64,000 bases of DNA from MWEH01 sp035409945 (GCA_035409945.1 DAONQC010000002.1:186001-250000), one strand, 5' to 3'; positions 26,595 through 35,351 are shown, numbered from the stretch's first letter. Notes: a model not told the origin generated them from the letters alone. Numbers and translations are program-made.

Positions 26595-26765
26595 CTCTGA
26601 AATGCTTATTCAGTTACAAGTTAAAGAAACCTTCGCTTGAAATATTTTTCTATCTAAAATACTTATTTTGTCACAATCTAAAGCGATTTTTCCTTAAGTG
26701 TATTTTTAACTTGCGATATTTATCCAGTTACAATCTGAAGAAACTATCACCTAGAAATGCTTAAT
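26595..26765. repeat. 3' repeat array of the DUF975 gene, four 57-base units
   Basis: On the minus strand, units start with GATTGTAACTGGATAAATAT, GATTGTGACAAAATAAGTAT and ACTTGTAACTGAATAAGCAT. The first unit overlaps the gene's own last codons and stop (CCTGGAAAAATTAAGCAT). Two internal units are each 57 bases. The array fills the space between stop codon and terminator. Confidence 0.75.
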
Positions 26766-27468
26766 TTTTCCAGGGATCGTCATTAAATGTATTCCTTTTC
26801 TCTGCTTCATCTCTATCGATGATGATAACTTCTGGCGACACTGAAAATCCAGACTTAGCATAATAAAACTGTAATGCTGTAGCTTCCATGTATGGCGCTA
26901 AATATATCGAAATAAAACCAAGAGTCAATGGAATTAACAAAACCCAGCCAAAGAAAGATAAACCTAAAATGAAAAGTTCCATCTTATTATTTTTCATAAT
27001 TTCAGCTGATTTATCCATGGCTTCCTTATATTTAATTTGCTTGTTTTCAAGGAAGCAATACTCAATCTGGCTATATTTTAAAGCTAGATATATTCCAGGT
27101 ATGATAAGACATATAGTCCCTAAAAATATGTAAAAGTTAGCAAGCAGTCTTGCTTTAATCATCTCTTGCCAAAACTTTTCTTTATATGGGGTAAAAAATC
27201 CTTCAAGCTTACCATCTCTTCCGTTGGAAATATCGTGAAAATATAAAATTACACCATATCGAATTGGATAAAGAAATATTGTTCCGATAAAAGCAATTAA
27301 ACTGCCTATTGATATCAAAACGCTATATTCATCACCTAGCTTTGCAAAAGACAAAAACACATCTGGTATCGATATTAACACTCCGTATATAAATATGACG
27401 AGAAAGCTAAATAAAACTTTACCTTTTATTACATCTTTTGCCTTATCCTTCATTTCTAATCTTTTCAT
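26761..27468 (-). CDS. DUF975 family membrane protein
   Basis: A 235-residue integral membrane protein. The N-terminal pattern KDKAKDVIKGKVLFSFLV and a central LIIPGIYLALKYSQIEYCFLENK followed by AMDKSAEIMKNNK are hallmarks of DUF975. About five helices are predicted (18-40, 50-75, 110-135, 165-190, 195-210). Family function is unknown. It is a single gene with its own terminator. Its 3' end is repeated three more times downstream. Confidence 0.85.
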   Translation of the reverse strand: MKRLEMKDKAKDVIKGKVLFSFLVIFIYGVLISIPDVFLSFAKLGDEYSVLISIGSLIAFIGTIFLYPIRYGVILYFHDISNGRDGKLEGFFTPYKEKFWQEMIKARLLANFYIFLGTICLIIPGIYLALKYSQIEYCFLENKQIKYKEAMDKSAEIMKNNKMELFILGLSFFGWVLLIPLTLGFISIYLAPYMEATALQFYYAKSGFSVSPEVIIIDRDEAEKRNTFNDDPWKN

Positions 27469-27721
27469 AATGCATCTCCTTACCTACTACTGTTAATGTT
27501 TCTATTATATATGAATTTATGCACAAAACATATAGGAATTTTATAAAAACCCCATATTTTACATTGAATTTACAAAAGGCCTTATTATACTAAGGTTCAT
27601 GCGACATCCAAATGCCCATTCTTCTTAGTAATGGTAGCCTTTCTTGTATTTTTAGACACCCGAATTAATGCCAAGAACCCCATTATACCTCTCTGTTATA
27701 ACGCAAGTTTTAACTGTTTTA

Positions 27722-28270
27722 TTAATAAGATTCATTATTTGTTTTGCTCTTTCCACATAGTACAAACATTTCAACATGAAAGCCGTAGGAGTATCCACCT
27801 ATGTAATAACTACTTAGATGCTTTTTATCCTTACTGCCGACTATTAGGAACAAATCACGAAAAAAGTCATCTTTGTTTGTTGAAGGGTTAACACAATTTT
27901 CTCTTTTGATGATATATGCTGAGTAATAATCTTCATCTGTTACTTTACACTCGCTGACGCAAAATACATCTTGACAATGTTTATTAACTTTTTTTACACC
28001 TTTCAATTCTGTGCATTTATCTATATCCCTCCAGTCCGCTTTCACTGCCTTATACTTCTCTACTAAAAAGAATTCCAAATCCGTTAAAAGCACACTATCG
28101 CCTAGTTTAAAACCCGGAAGTATTTGCCTTATTTCAGCATACGTCTCGTTTGTTACATCCGCTGGAAGAGAGGGACGAACAACAATAAAATCTTCCTCGT
28201 TCATTTTGCTTTTATTTTCCACACATATTGTCTTATTAACGGTGGTTTTCCTATCCTTCTTTACACGCAC
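27722..28270 (-). CDS. Hypothetical soluble protein
   Basis: A 182-residue protein with no recognised domain. It is lysine-rich, with several Cys residues (17, 86, 105, 109, 127 and 172) that could be metal-binding or chance. The GTG start is preferred because AAGGAG lies 9 bases upstream, at the end of the preceding gene. An internal ATG at codon 23 lacks a ribosome binding site. The preceding gene's TAA immediately abuts this GTG, so the two are coupled. A short gene-free tail (27469-27721) separates it from the DUF975 gene. Confidence 0.6.
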   Translation of the reverse strand: MRVKKDRKTTVNKTICVENKSKMNEEDFIVVRPSLPADVTNETYAEIRQILPGFKLGDSVLLTDLEFFLVEKYKAVKADWRDIDKCTELKGVKKVNKHCQDVFCVSECKVTDEDYYSAYIIKRENCVNPSTNKDDFFRDLFLIVGSKDKKHLSSYYIGGYSYGFHVEMFVLCGKSKTNNESY

Positions 28271-28777
28271 TTATTCTAGCTCCTTCTCTGCTGCTTTTCT
28301 GTTTATTATATAATCGAAATCTTTTACGTACATGATACTAATTACAAAATATATGGCTAAAACTATAAACATTGAAGGAAACATATAATAATGATACCAT
28401 CCGCCTCTATCAACAAAGCTTCCTAAGTTTATCCAAATAGACACAGCTAAATACCAAATTAAAAATATGGCAGTGAAAACTACACAAGTTATAATACCAG
28501 GTCTATGTTTTTCAATACGTTTTTTACCTGAAATACCATAGCAAAACGCCATATAGATTGTAGGAAACAATGTAAATATACTGCCACTCATAATGATGTG
28601 TAGCCAAGAAAATGTATATGCTATCATACTGTACCAATACCTGCTCTCATCTTGTGGCATTCTGTTACGCATGTCTTTTCTTAGAATAGCAGCGACTATT
28701 GATAAAATTATGTGAAGAATTAATGGTATAAGACATAACCAAACTTTCTGCTTTCGTTTAACAATACAATTAGTCAT
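28271..28777 (-). CDS. Hypothetical four-helix membrane protein
   Basis: A 168-residue protein with four predicted membrane helices (about 12-32, 50-75, 92-114, 128-150) and basic cytoplasmic ends. No family is recognised. It is translationally coupled to the soluble protein at 27722-28270, which suggests the two work together. The upstream 28778-29248 stretch contains AT-rich sequence with no other gene. Confidence 0.6.
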   Translation of the reverse strand: MTNCIVKRKQKVWLCLIPLILHIILSIVAAILRKDMRNRMPQDESRYWYSMIAYTFSWLHIIMSGSIFTLFPTIYMAFCYGISGKKRIEKHRPGIITCVVFTAIFLIWYLAVSIWINLGSFVDRGGWYHYYMFPSMFIVLAIYFVISIMYVKDFDYIINRKAAEKELE

Positions 28778-29248
28778 TAATTATCTCCTAAAAGCCTACT
28801 TGTCACTATCTATTTAAATGATTTTTCTATTTTTGTTTGTTGCTTCAATCCATCAGTTTGTTTAATGAATTCTGCCATTCTTTTCTTTCTCCATATTAGT
28901 TATTTCTTAATAAAACAATAGCGGTTTTAATAGGAAAGAATAACAACGATTTACCGTTTGGTATGGTTAACTTCTGATAAAACATAGTGGCATTAACTTT
29001 CTTAATCAAAAATACTATTGAATTTTTTTACCATTTTGACACTTATATTCAATGAAATTATAACACAAGAGAAATATTTTTATAGTGTCTAGTGCTTCTC
29101 TTAACAGCTTTAACACTCAAGTTCTGTTTTGTGTATTCTGTTCATATTCGATCTTCAAGGTATCTTAGAGGCTTGATCTCTACAATTAATATGGGAATTA
29201 ACAAATTTTTCCTTTTACTTGAATCCTAGTATTTGTAAAAGATATAAT

Positions 29249-29320
29249 TGTATGTATAAAGACCTAATTTGTTGTGTGTATAAAATCTAATTTATTGCGT
29301 GTATAAAAACTTACTTTAAA
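29249..29320 (+). promoter_or_regulatory. Three tandem 24-base repeats containing TGTATAAA
   Basis: TGTATAAA starts at 29253, 29277 and 29300, each followed by CTAATTTGTTG-like sequence. Each unit carries a -10-like box, the last about 20 bases before the Shine-Dalgarno (AAAGGAG) of the next gene. It could be a multiplied promoter or a duplicated 5' leader. Confidence 0.6.
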
Positions 29321-29329
29321 GGAGAAAAA

Positions 29330-30139
29330 ATGGCTCAATTTAATGATAGACCGTTAACTCAATTTGCTGCGACTATGGCAAAACTTATGAATGTTGAAAC
29401 CCCAAAACAAGGGGATACTAACTATGTTACTGAAGTTATAGAAGCTGTAAAAGAAAAAACTGGCAAGGAAACAGTTGATAAAATGCTTATTTACAATCCT
29501 GATGCAATAGGACAATGGTTTTTTGAAAAATATAATCACTACTTCGAGCCACTAAAGCCATATCTTGATATTAGAGTGGACTATTTAACAGCATTTCCTC
29601 CCAAGACTCCTGTTTGCTTTGGCACTATGTTTACTGGAGCAACTCCTGAAGTCCATGGAATTCAAGCCTATGTTAAACCAGTTATCACGATAGACACTCT
29701 TTTCGATAGCCTAAGAAGAGCAAATAAAAAAGTAGCAATGGTGGCAGTTAAAGGTCAAAGCATACCTAAAATTTATGCAAATAGAGACATCGATTATTAC
29801 CTTTTAAACTATGATAAGCCTGTTGTAGAAAAAGCCCTAGAGTTAATTGAAAACAGTGACTATGATGTCATTGAAGTGTATAACCAACAATATGATGATA
29901 TTATGCATATGACACATCCAAAATCAATATTTGCAAAAAAAGCTGCAAAAAACTATGTTAAGTATTTTGTTATGCTTGCTGAAGCAGTAAAGAAACATTG
30001 GTCAGAACATAATACCTTTATGACATTTGCACCCGATCACGGGACTCATCGCGAATGGTATGGTCTTGGTCAACATGGCAAAAACATCCCTGAAGACATG
30101 AACCTAACCCATTTATATGGAGTTAATGTTAAAAAATAA
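29330..30139 (+). CDS. Alkaline-phosphatase-superfamily protein
   Basis: A 269-residue cytoplasmic protein. TGATPEVHGIQAY (about 103-115) resembles the nucleophile loop of type I phosphodiesterase/nucleotide pyrophosphatases. APDHGTHREWYGLGQHGKN (about 235-253) has the metal-binding DHG and H of the alkaline phosphatase superfamily. The substrate is unknown; it may hydrolyse a phosphodiester or sulfate ester. No signal peptide. AAAGGAG lies 7 bases before the ATG. It is convergent with mgtE, and no clear terminator is seen between them. Confidence 0.7.
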   Translation: MAQFNDRPLTQFAATMAKLMNVETPKQGDTNYVTEVIEAVKEKTGKETVDKMLIYNPDAIGQWFFEKYNHYFEPLKPYLDIRVDYLTAFPPKTPVCFGTMFTGATPEVHGIQAYVKPVITIDTLFDSLRRANKKVAMVAVKGQSIPKIYANRDIDYYLLNYDKPVVEKALELIENSDYDVIEVYNQQYDDIMHMTHPKSIFAKKAAKNYVKYFVMLAEAVKKHWSEHNTFMTFAPDHGTHREWYGLGQHGKNIPEDMNLTHLYGVNVKK

Positions 30140-30298
30140 AATTGCTATACCTTTGCATCTACTTTTAGAGTAACAAGATAAGTTATCTAACCGTTATAAC
30201 CACCGATGGCTAAATCCCAACAACATCATTACATGAGGAAATACCACGCTTGTTTATAGAATTACCTAAATGTTTATTTCCCACCTTCCAGACTTATA

Positions 30299-31633
30299 TC
30301 ATAGTCCCAGTAGCCATGTTGCTGTTGCAAAATATACAATAAGTGAAATTGCATCAACTATAGTGGTAATCAATGGACCGGCCATAATTGCTGGATCCAT
30401 TTTAAATTTCTTGGCAAGCAAAGGTAAAACTCCTCCTATGACTTTAGATAGAGTAACAGTAAGTACCAGTGTAAAAGATACCGTTATTGCTACTAACACT
30501 CCTGCTTTATCAATCAAATATATTTTTAGAAAATTAACTACAGCAAGCATTGTGCCTACTATTATGCTAACACCTAGTTCTTTAGATACAACTTTTAAAA
30601 AATGTCTCGGCTCTATCTCGCCTAGTGCAAGTCCTCTAATTATTAGCGTGGAGGATTGCGAACCTGCATTTCCGCCTGTATCCATTAACATTGGTATAAA
30701 GGCAGCTAGAAGTATAACGGATTGCAATGCCGTTTCATATCTTTTGATAATTCCACCTGTAAATGCAGCTGAAATCATTAAAACTAAAAGCCAAGGAATT
30801 CTATTTTTTGCTAGATGCCATATGTTTGTTTTTAAATATGGTTTTTCTGTGGGCTGTAATGCTGCCATTTTATGGATATCTTCTGTTGCTTCTTTGTCTA
30901 TAACGTCAATTATGTCATCAACTGTGATTATACCTACAAGTCTGTTTTCATTATCCACAACAGGCATAACATAATAGTCATATTTTTTAAACAGCGTAGC
31001 GACTTCTTCTCTGTCATCATGCGTGTGCACTGAGTCAACTTCTATATTGACAATGTCCTTTAATGCAGTTTCATCATCGCTTAACACTAGTTGTCTAAGT
31101 GAAACAACTCCTTCTAGCACTCTACTACTACTTAAAACATAACACGTGTTAATTGTTTCTTTGTCATAGCCATTTATCTTAATATAATTAAGCGCCTGTT
31201 TTACAGTCATATCTTTTTTCAAATCTACATACTCAATAGTCATGATACTGCCAGCAGAATCAGTAGGATAATTTAAAAACTGATTTACAAGAATTCGAGT
31301 ATCTTCACTTGCGTTTTTAAGCACTCTTTTCACTACATTTGACGGCATTTCTTCTATGAAATCAATTGCATCATCCATAAATAAATCTCTCATAATGGCA
31401 ATAACCTCTTCATCTGTTATAGCCTCAATAACTTGTCTTTGCAGATCACTAGACATATACGTGAAGACATCAGAAGATAAATCTTTAGGTAATAACCTAA
31501 AAACTATAACTAATTTCGCCTGTGGAACATCTTCAAATAGTTGAGCAATATCTACTGCTCCAAACTCAATGATTTCCTGTCTGGCCTCGGTGTACTTTTC
31601 TTCTCCAATTAGGGTTAAAAACTTTTTTTTCAT
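30299..31633 (-). CDS. mgtE: Magnesium transporter MgtE
   Basis: A 444-residue MgtE-family Mg2+ channel. It has an N-terminal superhelical domain (1-125), paired CBS domains (about 126-250, with MPVVDNENRLVGIITVDDIIDVID) and five membrane helices (about 280-444, with MLMDTGGNAGSQSSTLIIRGLALGE in the pore region). The family gates on cytosolic Mg2+. The frame extends to an ATG at 31660, but the ATG at 31633 has AAGGAGG 8 bases upstream and is the likely start. A 25-codon leader ORF and competing hairpins precede it (31637-31747), suggesting translational control. Confidence 0.93.
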   Translation of the reverse strand: MKKKFLTLIGEEKYTEARQEIIEFGAVDIAQLFEDVPQAKLVIVFRLLPKDLSSDVFTYMSSDLQRQVIEAITDEEVIAIMRDLFMDDAIDFIEEMPSNVVKRVLKNASEDTRILVNQFLNYPTDSAGSIMTIEYVDLKKDMTVKQALNYIKINGYDKETINTCYVLSSSRVLEGVVSLRQLVLSDDETALKDIVNIEVDSVHTHDDREEVATLFKKYDYYVMPVVDNENRLVGIITVDDIIDVIDKEATEDIHKMAALQPTEKPYLKTNIWHLAKNRIPWLLVLMISAAFTGGIIKRYETALQSVILLAAFIPMLMDTGGNAGSQSSTLIIRGLALGEIEPRHFLKVVSKELGVSIIVGTMLAVVNFLKIYLIDKAGVLVAITVSFTLVLTVTLSKVIGGVLPLLAKKFKMDPAIMAGPLITTIVDAISLIVYFATATWLLGL

Positions 31634-31636
31634 AAC

Positions 31637-31689
31637 ATGGCCCTCCTTAATTCGAGCCATGCATACAAACTAAATAGTAGCTATGGCTC
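31637..31689 (-). promoter_or_regulatory. Mutually exclusive leader hairpins of mgtE
   Basis: Three elements on the minus strand: GAGCCAT (31683-31689, inside the last codons of the leader ORF), ATGGCTC (31654-31660) and GGGCCAT (31637-31643). The middle element pairs perfectly with the first, or with one G-T wobble with the third. The second hairpin puts the mgtE Shine-Dalgarno (AAGGAGG, 31642-31648) in its loop and stem base. Ribosome position on the leader ORF would decide which hairpin forms. Confidence 0.6.
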
Positions 31690-31747
31690 TACATCTTTTA
31701 TTTTTCTTTTTCAAAACTAACCGTCTAGGTTCAGGATGAGAATCCAT
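31670..31747 (-). CDS. Candidate MgtL-like leader peptide of mgtE
   Basis: A 25-codon ORF with a strong ribosome binding site (AGGAGG, 5-base spacing). It begins MDSHPEPRRLVLKKKNKR and ends just before the mgtE leader hairpin. The N-terminus mixes Asp, Glu and Pro and is followed by basic residues. This is the same order as the enterobacterial MgtL leader ([17 protein letters not shown]), whose acidic/proline start destabilises ribosomes at low Mg2+ and switches on mgtA. Function here is inferred from that resemblance, the location and the hairpins. Confidence 0.6.
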   Translation of the reverse strand: MDSHPEPRRLVLKKKNKRCRAIATI

Positions 31748-31777
31748 AACTACCTCCTATTCAAAATATTAATAAAA

Positions 31778-32011
31778 TTAAGCTTTATCCTTACTGCTAA
31801 TTCTAATTTTTTCTCCATTTGGTAACGTGAGCGCTTGTTCAAAGGTTACACCTAACACATCTGCTATTGCCTTATATTCATCAAAGTCTAAAGTATCTCT
31901 TTTCAACTTTTTATTAAAATTTTGTGGCGTTTGACCTATATCTCTCGCTAATTGCGCTTCGCTTATTCCTATTTTGTCGCACAAACTCTTCACTAATATA
32001 GACGAGTGCAT
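31778..32011 (-). CDS. Small XRE-type DNA-binding protein
   Basis: A 77-residue protein with a single helix-turn-helix (LVKSLCDKIGISEAQLARDIGQTPQNFNKKLKR, about 7-39) followed by a short dimerisation-like helix (DEYKAIADVLGVTFEQAL). RBS GGAGG precedes the ATG. It lies 30 bases upstream of the mgtE leader ORF and may be co-transcribed with mgtE. A palindrome in its promoter spacer (32045-32056) is a candidate self-repression site. Confidence 0.82.
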   Translation of the reverse strand: MHSSILVKSLCDKIGISEAQLARDIGQTPQNFNKKLKRDTLDFDEYKAIADVLGVTFEQALTLPNGEKIRISSKDKA

Positions 32012-32038
32012 CGCATTACCTCCAATAACAACTTACTT

Positions 32039-32067
32039 AATATAAACCATTTGGTTGATAAAATCAA
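32039..32067 (-). promoter_or_regulatory. Promoter of the small XRE gene with internal palindrome
   Basis: Minus strand TTGATT (32062-32067), 17-base spacer, TATATT (32039-32044). The spacer contains AACCA-TT-TGGTT (32045-32056), well placed for a repressor. Confidence 0.65.
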
Positions 32068-32193
32068 TTAAAAATAGCTATTTAATCGGCAATAATTAAT
32101 ACTAACCCTAAACTCCCTAAATAGTTCAAACTTTGTAATTGGCATATAAATCAATTTTCACATTTATGGTCAAAATGGTGAAAAAGTTCACTA

Positions 32194-32222
32194 TTGATAT
32201 TAGCTTTTAATTAAACTATAAT
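32194..32222 (+). promoter_or_regulatory. Promoter of the transketolase operon
   Basis: TTGATA (32194-32199), 17-base spacer, perfect TATAAT (32217-32222), about 60 bases before the first gene. Confidence 0.8.
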
Positions 32223-32280
32223 ATTAAAGATGCGAATATATTTTACAAGTCGCAAATATTTGTAACAAGGAGGGCTAAAT

Positions 32281-33114
32281 ATGCCAAAGAAGGTAACAGT
32301 TGACGAACTGAAAGAAAAGGCAAAAGAGTTGCGTATTAACATCGTTAAAACGACTAACTATGCCAAAAGTGGTCACGTTGGTGGCTCATTAAGTTGTGCA
32401 GATTTTCTAACAGCACTATATTTCAAATACCTTAATGTAGACCCAGCGGATCCAGAGAAGATGGATCGTGACAGATTCATATTGAGTAAAGGACACTCTG
32501 CCCTAGCATATGTACCAACACTTGCAATGGCAGGATTTGTTCCAATGGACTCTCTAAAGAGTTTCAACCATTTTGAATCTTGCTACGGGATTCACCCAGA
32601 TAGCAAAAAGATCAGAGGATGCGATGCATCTACTGGTTCTCTGGGACATGGATTACCAATGGGTGTAGGTATGGCACTTGGCTTAAGGTACCAAGGATAT
32701 AACGATTCCAAAGTCGTTGTATTGATGGGAGATGGCGAACAAAATGAAGGTAGTGTATGGGAAGGCGCAATGGCAGGAGCCCACTATAAGCTACAAAATC
32801 TAATCGCTATTGTTGACCGTAACAAACTTATGATTGACGGACCAACTGAAGAGGTTATGAGCATTGACCCTATCGATAAAAAATATGAAGCTTTTGGTTG
32901 GGAAGTAATTACTTGTAACGGTAATGATATGGCAGAAGTTGACAAAGCACTGGAAAAGGCTTGGGCAAATAAGAGTGGTAAACCATTCTGCATTATTGCT
33001 CAAACTGAAAAAGGATTCGGCGTAAAGAGATTCCAAAGCGAAGTTGCATGGCACTACGGAGCTATTGACTCTGATATGCTAGCAGAAGCAATCGCCGACA
33101 TTAAAGCACTATAA
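32281..33114 (+). CDS. Transketolase, N-terminal subunit
   Basis: A 277-residue thiamine-diphosphate-binding half of a split transketolase. Signatures are NYAKSGHVGGSLS, SKGHSALAYV, GSLGHGLPMGVGMA and the ThDP motif GDGEQNEGSVWEGAMAG through DRNKLMIDG. With the next gene it forms the full enzyme of the non-oxidative pentose phosphate pathway, moving two-carbon units between sugar phosphates. The ATG follows AAGGAGGG. It is the first gene of a three-gene plus-strand operon. Confidence 0.95.
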   Translation: MPKKVTVDELKEKAKELRINIVKTTNYAKSGHVGGSLSCADFLTALYFKYLNVDPADPEKMDRDRFILSKGHSALAYVPTLAMAGFVPMDSLKSFNHFESCYGIHPDSKKIRGCDASTGSLGHGLPMGVGMALGLRYQGYNDSKVVVLMGDGEQNEGSVWEGAMAGAHYKLQNLIAIVDRNKLMIDGPTEEVMSIDPIDKKYEAFGWEVITCNGNDMAEVDKALEKAWANKSGKPFCIIAQTEKGFGVKRFQSEVAWHYGAIDSDMLAEAIADIKAL

Positions 33115-33132
33115 GAGAGGAGGTAAAGCGTT

Positions 33133-34143
33133 ATGGCAGAAGGAACTGCGTGGAATGTCTATGATGCATTAAAAATGACATCTAGAGAAATTTATGGAAA
33201 AGTACTAGCAGAACTTGGCGAAGAGAACGACAAAATAGTTGGAGTTACTGCTGACCTTGCAAAATCCACAAACATCGGAAACTTCGGAGAAGCTTTCCCT
33301 GGCAGATTGTTTAATGTGGGTATTGCAGAACAAAACATGATGGGTGTTGCAGCTGGTTTAGCTAAAACAGGACTCATCCCCTTTGCTTCCACTTTCGCAA
33401 TATTTGCATGCTTACGTGGAGGCGAACAAGTTAGAACAGATATAGCATATCAAAATCTTCCAGTTAAGATTATTGCTACACATGGTGGCTTAAGCTTTGG
33501 AGCATCTGGAACAACACACCATGCTACAGAAGATATTGCTATCATGCGTTCAATGGCTAATATGACAGTTGTTGTCCCTGCTGATGGTTTTGAAACCGCA
33601 AAAGCAGTAAGAGCCTGTATTGATATCCCTGGCCCATTCTATATGAGAGTTGGTAGAGGATTTGAACCACCGCTACATGAAAATGAAGATTTCGAATTTG
33701 AAATTGGTAAAGCAATTACACTCAAAGAAGGAAGTGACCTAACAGTTATTGCTTGTGGTGTTTGCGCACTTCAAGCATTTGACGCTGCAAAAGTTCTAGA
33801 AACAGAACATGGTATTTCTGTAAGAGTTATTAATATGCACACCATCAAACCACTTGATGAAGAAATAGTCAAAAAAGCTGTTCTAGAAACAAGACGTATT
33901 CTTACAGTTGAAGAACATAGCACTATTGGTGGACTTGGTGATGCTGTTGCTTCAGTTATTGCTGAAAGCGGAAAAGGATGTGCCTTTACTAAACTTGGTA
34001 TTCCAGATGAATACAGTGTAATTGGACCTCCAGAGGATCTATATGCAAAATACAAGATAGATGCTACTGGTATCGAAGAAACCGTCTTAGAGTTAATGGG
34101 AAGAGAAATTGAGGAAGACGAAGACTGGTCAGACGAAGATTAG
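33133..34143 (+). CDS. Transketolase, C-terminal subunit
   Basis: A 336-residue pyrimidine-binding and C-terminal half of split transketolase. Signatures are VTADLAKSTNIGNFGEAFPGR, FNVGIAEQNMMGVAAGLA (catalytic Glu region), THGGLSFGASGTTHHATEDIA and a terminal regulatory-type domain with VEEHSTIGGLGDAVA. It begins 18 bases after the N-terminal subunit behind AGAGGAGG. An acidic tail (EEDEDWSDED) is unusual and probably disordered. Confidence 0.95.
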   Translation: MAEGTAWNVYDALKMTSREIYGKVLAELGEENDKIVGVTADLAKSTNIGNFGEAFPGRLFNVGIAEQNMMGVAAGLAKTGLIPFASTFAIFACLRGGEQVRTDIAYQNLPVKIIATHGGLSFGASGTTHHATEDIAIMRSMANMTVVVPADGFETAKAVRACIDIPGPFYMRVGRGFEPPLHENEDFEFEIGKAITLKEGSDLTVIACGVCALQAFDAAKVLETEHGISVRVINMHTIKPLDEEIVKKAVLETRRILTVEEHSTIGGLGDAVASVIAESGKGCAFTKLGIPDEYSVIGPPEDLYAKYKIDATGIEETVLELMGREIEEDEDWSDED

Positions 34144-34153
34144 GAGGTAAACT

Positions 34154-35065
34154 ATGAGTAGAGCAAGTGCAGAAGATGTTTTAGCCGCGAAACTTTTTAT
34201 GAGAGCAGCGTTCCCTGTTATGAGGATACCGCTTGAAGAAGATCCTAAAATGGTCAAAAAGTTCGAAAAGGTAAACACAATCGTAGAATTTACCGCAGAT
34301 GACGAGGAAAATCCATTGGCTTGCCATATTATTTTCCTAACTCAAGAAAAAGCCGATCTTTTGTATGAAGGCAAAAGGTTTAAAGTAGTACAAAAAGCTT
34401 ATACAGAAGCACCCGAAGGATGGGAAAACATTCCTGTTATGAGATTCCGTTTTAAATCTATCAAATCATTTTTAGGTGTGCTAAAAGGCAACAATCCTAC
34501 CGAAATGTTAGGCATACTGCCCCCTGTTATGAAAAACTTATTTAAACCAGCTTGTCTATCATTCATTGGACTACTACTTTCTCTAACTAAGATGATGCCG
34601 AATTTCCAACCAGAAGAAGATGAACCTTTCCAACAATACCTCAAGGTAAAAATGAGTTTGTATCTAATTACTACAGCAATGTCAGTAGCTACTAAACTCG
34701 GATGGAAACCACTAGTTGATTGGACCGCTCGTCAAACAGACAGAGTTTACCAATTCCATGTTGGACCAACACTTGATAAAGATGGTAAGGAAATCTATCC
34801 GGAAATCGGTGCTTATTTGAGAGTTAAGTATGGCAATACCAAAGGTGGCAGAGGTGTTTACACCAGAAAGAGTCCGTTTGTTTTATTTGAATTCCCTAAT
34901 CCAAATGCTACATTACAACTATTATCAGGAAAATATACTTTCGTAAGCACAGTTGAACACGGATTTGTTACCATTATTGGTGCAGGCGATAGCTATGCAG
35001 TAACATTCAACGATTTAATGACTAAAGTACAAAACATGTTAATACCTAGTAAATTTGTAGGTTAA
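34154..35065 (+). CDS. Conserved-looking hypothetical protein after transketolase
   Basis: A 303-residue soluble protein with one hydrophobic central stretch (about 125-150, LFKPACLSFIGLLLSLTKMM). The C-terminal half (about 195-300) contains YQFHVGPTLDKDGKEIYPEI and VKYGNTKGGRGVYTRKSP and has the feel of an SCP2-like lipid-carrier fold, but this is weak. It is the third gene of the transketolase operon, 10 bases after the stop with AGGAGG upstream, and ends in a good terminator. Function unknown. Confidence 0.65.
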   Translation: MSRASAEDVLAAKLFMRAAFPVMRIPLEEDPKMVKKFEKVNTIVEFTADDEENPLACHIIFLTQEKADLLYEGKRFKVVQKAYTEAPEGWENIPVMRFRFKSIKSFLGVLKGNNPTEMLGILPPVMKNLFKPACLSFIGLLLSLTKMMPNFQPEEDEPFQQYLKVKMSLYLITTAMSVATKLGWKPLVDWTARQTDRVYQFHVGPTLDKDGKEIYPEIGAYLRVKYGNTKGGRGVYTRKSPFVLFEFPNPNATLQLLSGKYTFVSTVEHGFVTIIGAGDSYAVTFNDLMTKVQNMLIPSKFVG

Positions 35066-35090
35066 CATCACTTTAATCAAATCACTAACT

Positions 35091-35120
35091 AGAGGTTGCC
35101 TAAAAACAACCTCTTTTTAT
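35091..35120 (+). terminator. Terminator of the transketolase operon
   Basis: AGAGGTTG, loop CCTAAAAA, CAACCTCT, then TTTTATT. Confidence 0.9.
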
Positions 35121-35121
35121 T

Positions 35122-35325
35122 GCAATAAAAAAGCTCCATTTTTAGTGTGCCTTCTCATTTTTAACCGTCAAACCAAAATCTTAAAACTTACGCAAAATCA
35201 GCACGGCTTTTCGGTCTGAAAAAAGCTAAAAAAGGCACAGAGGTCGCCTGCTTTGGCTTGCGCTCGGTTTGTAACTGTCAACCTTAAATGCAGTAAAAAG
35301 CTCCATTTTTTAGGTGGAGCTTCTT
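35122..35325. repeat. Duplicated terminator segment downstream of the mannosidase gene
   Basis: AAAAAGCTCCATTTTTAG-type sequence occurs at 35127-35144 and 35296-35313, followed in each case by TGYGCCTTCT or TGGAGCTTCT-like sequence. The proximal copy forms the working terminator; the distal copy has lost one arm. Confidence 0.55.
35295..35322 (-). terminator. Terminator of the alpha-mannosidase gene
   Basis: Minus strand AAGCTCCA, loop CCTAAAAAA, TGGAGCTT, then TTT, 30 bases past the stop. Confidence 0.8.
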
Positions 35326-35351
35326 TGGATAATCTTTAAATTAACGGTATT

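Noticed and set aside
31637..31780. M-box Mg2+ riboswitch before mgtE
   Set aside because: Only about 110 bases separate the start from the preceding gene, and none of the M-box core could be recognised. The leader ORF model fits better.
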